From: Desulfovibrio sp.
GTDB lineage: Bacteria; Desulfobacterota; Desulfovibrionia; Desulfovibrionales; Desulfovibrionaceae
Length of the DNA stretch: 9,356 nt
NCBI GenBank assembly: GCA_003512875.1
Contig: DONZ01000211.1
Location: 1 to 9,356, forward strand
Direction of reading: 5' to 3'
Shown here one piece after another: positions 5,691-9,356 of the stretch. Within the stretch, counting starts at the first letter, position 1; each line of letters opens with the position of its first letter. The translations under genes were made by a program, and so were the position numbers. The notes under the pieces are model-generated. The model was given only the letters and a program-made list of their open reading frames with translations. It ran no database searches and was not told where the DNA came from.

Positions 5691-7115
5691 ATGCCCGTAA
5701 AAAACCTTGAACATATTTTCAGAGAATATGATATCCGCGGATTGCTGGATACGGAAATCAATGAGGAATTTGTCCGCGCCCTCGGTTTCGTGCTTGCCGC
5801 TTTTTATAAGGAAGAAGGGCACAAGCGTATTTTAATCGGTTATGACACAAGAAAAAATTCCGCTTTGTTCCATGATATTCTGGCGAAAGTCTTTTCCCTG
5901 CACGGGCTGCACGTGATCAGCCTGGGAATGGTGCCGACGCCCTGCCTTTATTTCAGTATCCACCATCTGGGAATTTTTGCAGGAATAGAAATAACCGCAA
6001 GCCATAATCCCGCCGAGTTTTCCGGCTTCAAACTATGGAACGGGGAAACAACCCTTTCCGGAGAAAAAATACGCGGTCTTTACCATGAAATGCAAAAGTT
6101 TTTCAGCTCGCTGAATAAAAGCAATCAGACTGTGCCGGAGCTCATGGAAACCATGCAGAAACAAAATTCCGCAAAGGGTTTTATCAGTTTTTACAACTGC
6201 CTGCCAAGCTATGCCGAAAAAGTTTTGGAAAACAGCGAGCCTCTTGACTGTTCCCTTGTCATTGACGGAGCAAACGGGGCGGCAGGAAAACTTTGCGCCG
6301 ATATTTTCAGAAAAGCCCGGGCGGATGTCCATGAACTTTTTTGCGAAGAAGAAGAAAATTTTCCCAACCACAATCCGGACCCCACACGGGCGAAAAATTT
6401 ACAGGCGCTTTTAAAAACAATGCGGGAAAAACAAGCGAAATACGGTATCGCCCTTGACGGTGACGGCGACAGGGTCGTGCTTGCGGATAAAAATTGCCGG
6501 ATTTTAAAAAGCGACGAGCTGATAAGTATTTTTATCAACGAAATTATCAAAAAAAAGCCCGACGCCCTTTTTTTGGTCGATGTTAAATGTTCTCAGGAAC
6601 TCATCAATGAAATCAAAAGGTTGGGAGCGAAGTATCAGCTCATGCCCACAGGACATTCCACGCTGAAAAAAGGAATGCTGAAGACCGGCGCCGATTTTGG
6701 CGGCGAACTTTCCGGACATTTTTTTCATGCGGAAAACTGGTATAAAACCGATGACGGGATTTTAACCGCCGTCCGGCTTATTTCTTTACTGGAAAAAAAT
6801 AATCTTGATTTAACCGCGCTTCCGAATTGGGGACATATTTTCACAAGCGAAGAAATCGCCGTTCCCTGCACAAAAGAACGGAAAAAAAGCATCAATCAAA
6901 GAGTCATCGCCCATTTCACGCAAAAATACCAAAACCGCGCGGAATGCATTTGCATTGACGGAATACGCTGCGTTTTTGAAAATTCATGGTTTTTGGTCAG
7001 GGCATCCCAGACAGGCGAGCAATTGACCGTACGTTTTGAAGCAAAAACAGAAGAAGAATTTGTTTCCTTGAAAAGCGCGGTTTTGAGCGATCTTGAAAAA
7101 ATTCTCCAAGCCTAA
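5691..7115 (+). CDS. Phosphomannomutase/phosphoglucomutase (alpha-D-phosphohexomutase family)
   Basis: The 474-residue enzyme interconverts the 1- and 6-phosphates of mannose or glucose through a phosphoserine intermediate, supplying precursors for GDP-mannose or UDP-glucose and so for LPS and other glycans. All four active-site regions are visible. These are the phosphoserine loop ITASHNP (101-107, Ser104), the Mg-binding loop DGDGDR (256-261), the sugar-specificity loop GGELSGHFF (337-345) and the C-terminal phosphate-binding loop RASQTGEQLTVRFE (437-450). The length and loop sequences fit the bacterial PMM/PGM group (AlgC-like, about 460 residues) rather than GlmM or the large Pgm. FREYDIRG near the start is also typical. 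The ATG at 5691 has only a weak AAAG upstream. The gene is divergent from the envelope/lysO operon. Which sugar is preferred in vivo cannot be read from sequence. Confidence 0.92.
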   Translation: MPVKNLEHIFREYDIRGLLDTEINEEFVRALGFVLAAFYKEEGHKRILIGYDTRKNSALFHDILAKVFSLHGLHVISLGMVPTPCLYFSIHHLGIFAGIEITASHNPAEFSGFKLWNGETTLSGEKIRGLYHEMQKFFSSLNKSNQTVPELMETMQKQNSAKGFISFYNCLPSYAEKVLENSEPLDCSLVIDGANGAAGKLCADIFRKARADVHELFCEEEENFPNHNPDPTRAKNLQALLKTMREKQAKYGIALDGDGDRVVLADKNCRILKSDELISIFINEIIKKKPDALFLVDVKCSQELINEIKRLGAKYQLMPTGHSTLKKGMLKTGADFGGELSGHFFHAENWYKTDDGILTAVRLISLLEKNNLDLTALPNWGHIFTSEEIAVPCTKERKKSINQRVIAHFTQKYQNRAECICIDGIRCVFENSWFLVRASQTGEQLTVRFEAKTEEEFVSLKSAVLSDLEKILQA

Positions 7116-7118
7116 GAA

Positions 7119-7135
7119 ATGCTTTGACTAAGCAT
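7119..7135. promoter_or_regulatory. Dyad centred on the pcm -35 box
   Basis: ATGCTT (7119-7124) and AAGCAT (7130-7135) form a perfect 6-bp inverted repeat with TGACT between them, so the repeat is centred on the -35 hexamer TTGACT. It starts 4 nt after the mutase stop but no T-run follows it, which makes an operator more likely than a terminator. A weak attenuating hairpin for mutase read-through remains possible. Confidence 0.35.
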
Positions 7136-7152
7136 ACCTTATTTATTACACT
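7124..7152 (+). promoter_or_regulatory. Sigma70-type promoter of pcm-yitT-glnN
   Basis: TTGACT (7124-7129) and TACACT (7147-7152) are separated by exactly 17 nt, matching the consensus at 5/6 and 4/6 positions. Initiation near 7159 would leave a leader of about 15 nt containing the GGAAGG of pcm. It lies in the short gap after the mutase gene and suggests the three downstream genes form their own unit. Confidence 0.62.
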
Positions 7153-7170
7153 TAAAAACGCGGAAGGTAT
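7134..7170. repeat. Inverted repeat spanning pcm promoter and ribosome-binding site
   Basis: ATACCTT (7134-7140) and AAGGTAT (7164-7170) are perfect 7-bp reverse complements 23 nt apart. The right arm contains most of the GGAAGG ribosome-binding site of pcm. In transcripts reading through from the mutase gene the repeat would pair and hide that site. In transcripts from the local promoter the left arm is absent. Confidence 0.4.
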
Positions 7171-7173
7171 ACG

Positions 7174-8055
7174 ATGTCAAGCAGAAAAACCACAGCACAG
7201 CAAAAAAATTCTCATAATAAAATCGAAGGGTTGACCTATGAACCATGGGGAATGCCCACGGAACGGGTCCTGCGTTTAAATGCTGAATATGCCAAAAAAG
7301 AAGCTGAAAACTCTTCCCGCAAAGAAATTATCCGGCATCTCATCACTCCCGCGGAACTTTTGCACAGACCTCAAAAAACCAATCCCCGTCCGAACTTCGA
7401 TTGCCGGCAAGCCGATATTTATAAATATTCCCGCCAGCGTATGGTGAAAGAACAGCTTGCCGCACGCGGAATTACGGACCAAGCCGTTTTGCGGGCAATG
7501 GAAACCGTGCCGCGCCATTTATTTGTCAATGAAGCGCTTCACCCTACGGCTTATGAAGACAGACCGCTTCCCATTGCCTGCGGACAAACCATTTCACAGC
7601 CCTATACCGTCGCGCTCATGTGCCAGCTCCTCATGGCGGAACGGGGTATGAAAGTTCTGGAAATCGGCACAGGCTCCGGCTATCAGGCGGCAGTTCTTCG
7701 TGAAATGGGTTTGAACGTTTTTTCCGTGGAACGCATACAAGAACTATATACGAAAACAAAAGACCTCTTAACAAAAAAACTGGGCTATTACGATATACAG
7801 CTTTTTCTGTCGGACGGCACGCTGGGTTTGGAACTTTTCGCTCCCTTTGACAGAATTATCGTGGCTGCGGGAGGACCGACCATTCCCGACGCCCTTAAAA
7901 ACCAATTGGCGAAAAACGGAATCATGCTTATTCCTGTCGGCTGCGAGAGAATGTCCCAAAATCTGATCCGGGTTTTCAAATCGGGGAACGTCTGCAAAGA
8001 AGAAAATCACGGTACAACGACATTTGTTGACCTTGTGGGAAAACAAGGTTGGTAA
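7174..8055 (+). CDS. pcm: Protein-L-isoaspartate O-methyltransferase with N-terminal extension
   Basis: This cytoplasmic enzyme transfers a methyl group from S-adenosylmethionine to isoaspartyl residues in aged proteins, starting their repair. The catalytic part runs from about residue 86 ([15 protein letters not shown]) to the end at 293. It includes the family entry ETVPRHLFV (110-118), the substrate region [18 protein letters not shown] (132-149) and the SAM motif [11 protein letters not shown] (161-171). [10 protein letters not shown] (225-234) and a C-terminal strand with LIPVG follow. Residues 1-85 are an extra polar, charged segment not present in typical Pcm proteins of about 210 residues. 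It is supported by the GGAAGG ribosome-binding site 6 nt before the ATG and by the lack of one before the internal Met90. The gene is first in an apparent operon with yitT (5 nt gap) and glnN. Confidence 0.9.
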   Translation: MSSRKTTAQQKNSHNKIEGLTYEPWGMPTERVLRLNAEYAKKEAENSSRKEIIRHLITPAELLHRPQKTNPRPNFDCRQADIYKYSRQRMVKEQLAARGITDQAVLRAMETVPRHLFVNEALHPTAYEDRPLPIACGQTISQPYTVALMCQLLMAERGMKVLEIGTGSGYQAAVLREMGLNVFSVERIQELYTKTKDLLTKKLGYYDIQLFLSDGTLGLELFAPFDRIIVAAGGPTIPDALKNQLAKNGIMLIPVGCERMSQNLIRVFKSGNVCKEENHGTTTFVDLVGKQGW

Positions 8056-8060
8056 AATTT

Positions 8061-8915
8061 ATGAAAAGACGCTTATACGATTATACCTTATGGAATTTAT
8101 TTCTTCTTACTGTCGGAGCGGGGTTTGTCACGTTCGCCGTACAAAACGTCGCCGCTCCCCATGGTTTTCTGACCGGCGGAATTATGGGTGTCAGCCTCTT
8201 ATGCACCTATATTTTCGGCAATTTCATGAGCGCGACGACATGGAACCTGCTTTTTAACATTCCGCTCATGGTTTTCAGCTGGTTCAATGTCAGCCGGGCT
8301 TTTGTCATTTACACAACTTACGGGACATTCGCCATGTCCGCATGGACCGTTGTTTTAAACGGAATAACCATTCCCATTCAAGACCCCCTTTACGCCTGCA
8401 TCTTATCAGGGGTCTTATACGGTATCGGCTGCGGAGTCATGCTCAAGACAAAAGGCTCAAGCGGCGGGCTCGATTTTATCGCAGCCTATGTCAACCAAAA
8501 ATGGGGCGTGCAATTCGGCAGTTTCTCATTCATGTTCAACAGCGTTATTTTCATCGCTTCCGCTTTCAGCATAAGCCCTGATTTAATTATTGTTTCCTTT
8601 ATTCAAATTTTCATTGTCGGGCAGGTAACAAACTACGTCGTGGGCATGTTCAACCAAAGAAAAATGGTTGTCATCATTACGAATAAGGGGCAAGAACTTT
8701 GCCGGGAAATCGCAAAACATGGCGGAAGAACGACGCTTTTGCCCGCCTATGGCGGATACAGCCACGAAGCGAAAGAAATTGTGATCACCATCACCGCAAA
8801 AACAATGATCAAGTTCCTTGAAGAACTTGTTTTCAGACACGACCCCCATGCCATGTTCACAGTGGAAGACACCTTCTATGCTGTTGGCGGTCAATACCGT
8901 AGGATATCAAAATAA
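8061..8915 (+). CDS. YitT-family membrane protein (DUF161 plus DUF2179)
   Basis: A 284-residue inner-membrane protein with about five to six hydrophobic segments up to residue 197 and a soluble C-terminal domain. The membrane part has the family signatures [16 protein letters not shown] (31-46) and [19 protein letters not shown] (129-147). The C-terminal DUF2179 domain (about 202-258) contains [15 protein letters not shown] and [20 protein letters not shown], and the protein ends with the usual [17 protein letters not shown] block. YitT proteins are widespread and not biochemically defined; a transport role is inferred only. The ATG at 8061 is preceded by AAGG at 12 nt. An in-frame TTG at 8049, four codons earlier and overlapping pcm, is the alternative. 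It lies between pcm and glnN with small gaps, so it belongs to the same unit. Confidence 0.87.
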   Translation: MKRRLYDYTLWNLFLLTVGAGFVTFAVQNVAAPHGFLTGGIMGVSLLCTYIFGNFMSATTWNLLFNIPLMVFSWFNVSRAFVIYTTYGTFAMSAWTVVLNGITIPIQDPLYACILSGVLYGIGCGVMLKTKGSSGGLDFIAAYVNQKWGVQFGSFSFMFNSVIFIASAFSISPDLIIVSFIQIFIVGQVTNYVVGMFNQRKMVVIITNKGQELCREIAKHGGRTTLLPAYGGYSHEAKEIVITITAKTMIKFLEELVFRHDPHAMFTVEDTFYAVGGQYRRISK

Positions 8916-8926
8916 AAGGAGCCAGT

Positions 8927-9356
8927 ATGTCCTCTCATGTTGAATGCGCAAGCAAACCCTTGCCGACCGATTATTATGGTGAAAATGTTTTCAACGACAA
9001 GGCGATGCGTCAACACTTGCCCAAAACGGTTTATAAATCTTTGAAACAGACAATTGAAAAAGGGGAAAGACTTGACCCCGCCATTGCCGATGTGGTTGCT
9101 TCCGCCATTAAAGATTGGGCAGTCAGCAAAGGCGCCACCCACTACACCCACGTTTTCTATCCTCTTACGGACAACAGTGCGGAAAAACACGACAGTTTCC
9201 TGACGCCCGACGACGAGGGAGGCGCGATCGCCGAGTTTAGCGGTTCAAACCTTGTCAAAGGCGAAGCGGACGGCTCCAGCCTTCCTTCCGGCGGACTTCG
9301 CTCGACCTTTGAAGCCCGCGGATATACGGCTTGGGACGTGACAAGCCCCGCCTACG
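8927..9356 (+). CDS. glnN: Type III glutamine synthetase, N-terminal part (runs off right edge)
   Basis: The visible 143 codons, open to the right edge, encode the N-terminal domain of a GSIII enzyme, which makes glutamine from glutamate, ammonia and ATP. Recognisable blocks are YYGENVFND (16-24), [12 protein letters not shown] then AEKHDSFL (71-92), and [18 protein letters not shown] with AWDVTSPAY (116-143). The [22 protein letters not shown] pattern is characteristic of GSIII, which is usually about 700 residues long and distinct from GlnA (GSI). The catalytic core and metal ligands are outside the window. AAGGAG lies 5 nt before the ATG and 11 nt separate it from the yitT stop, so it is probably co-transcribed with pcm and yitT. 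No NtrC-type or sigma54 site was seen directly upstream. Confidence 0.93.
   Translation, partial: MSSHVECASKPLPTDYYGENVFNDKAMRQHLPKTVYKSLKQTIEKGERLDPAIADVVASAIKDWAVSKGATHYTHVFYPLTDNSAEKHDSFLTPDDEGGAIAEFSGSNLVKGEADGSSLPSGGLRSTFEARGYTAWDVTSPAY

Noticed and set aside
1..9356. CRISPR arrays, insertion sequences, tRNAs, integrase sites or defence genes
   Set aside because: No regularly spaced repeats, terminal inverted repeats with a transposase, tRNA-like cloverleaf or nuclease/toxin motifs were found by reading both strands. The gene set is core-like.

Overview
The window looks like ordinary chromosomal DNA from a Gram-negative bacterium. The most likely source is a deltaproteobacterial sulfate-reducer type (Desulfovibrionaceae-like) of moderate GC. 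This is inferred from the gene set: a short TatA, a COG4747-type double-ACT protein, a GAF/GGDEF/TPR protein, LysO, VTT and LAB_N membrane proteins, and a type III glutamine synthetase. No gene was matched to a database. No mobile element, CRISPR array, tRNA or rRNA was seen.

Left part, minus strand, read right to left from about 5600 to 1. A tightly packed five-gene operon starts near 5600: a small LAB_N-like membrane protein, a VTT/DedA-like membrane protein, a LysO-type lysine exporter, an 822-residue protein with two degenerate GGDEF domains and seven TPRs, and a 96-residue acidic protein. Every junction is an overlap or a gap of at most 8 nt. A second minus-strand unit follows, with its own strong promoter (TTGACT-N17-TATATA): tatA and a double-ACT regulator, ended by a hairpin terminator with T-tracts on both strands. 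At the left edge the first 27 codons of a Ppx/GppA phosphatase run out of the window.

Right part, plus strand. A divergent phosphomannomutase/phosphoglucomutase gene (5691-7115) is followed by a clear promoter (TTGACT-N17-TACACT). That promoter drives an apparent operon of pcm (isoaspartyl repair methyltransferase with an unusual N-terminal extension of about 85 residues), a YitT-family membrane protein, and the first 143 codons of type III glutamine synthetase, cut by the right edge.

Themes. The membrane and sugar-phosphate genes around 4600-7100 fit envelope or glycolipid biogenesis. LysO, the ACT protein and GlnN concern amino-acid or nitrogen handling. Pcm deals with protein repair, and Ppx/GppA possibly with the stringent response. 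I see no clearly new defence or mobile system. The best leads are the catalytically dead double-GGDEF/TPR protein with its translationally coupled small partner, the extended Pcm, and operator-like dyads at the -35 region of two promoters. No gene-free stretch exceeds 110 bases.
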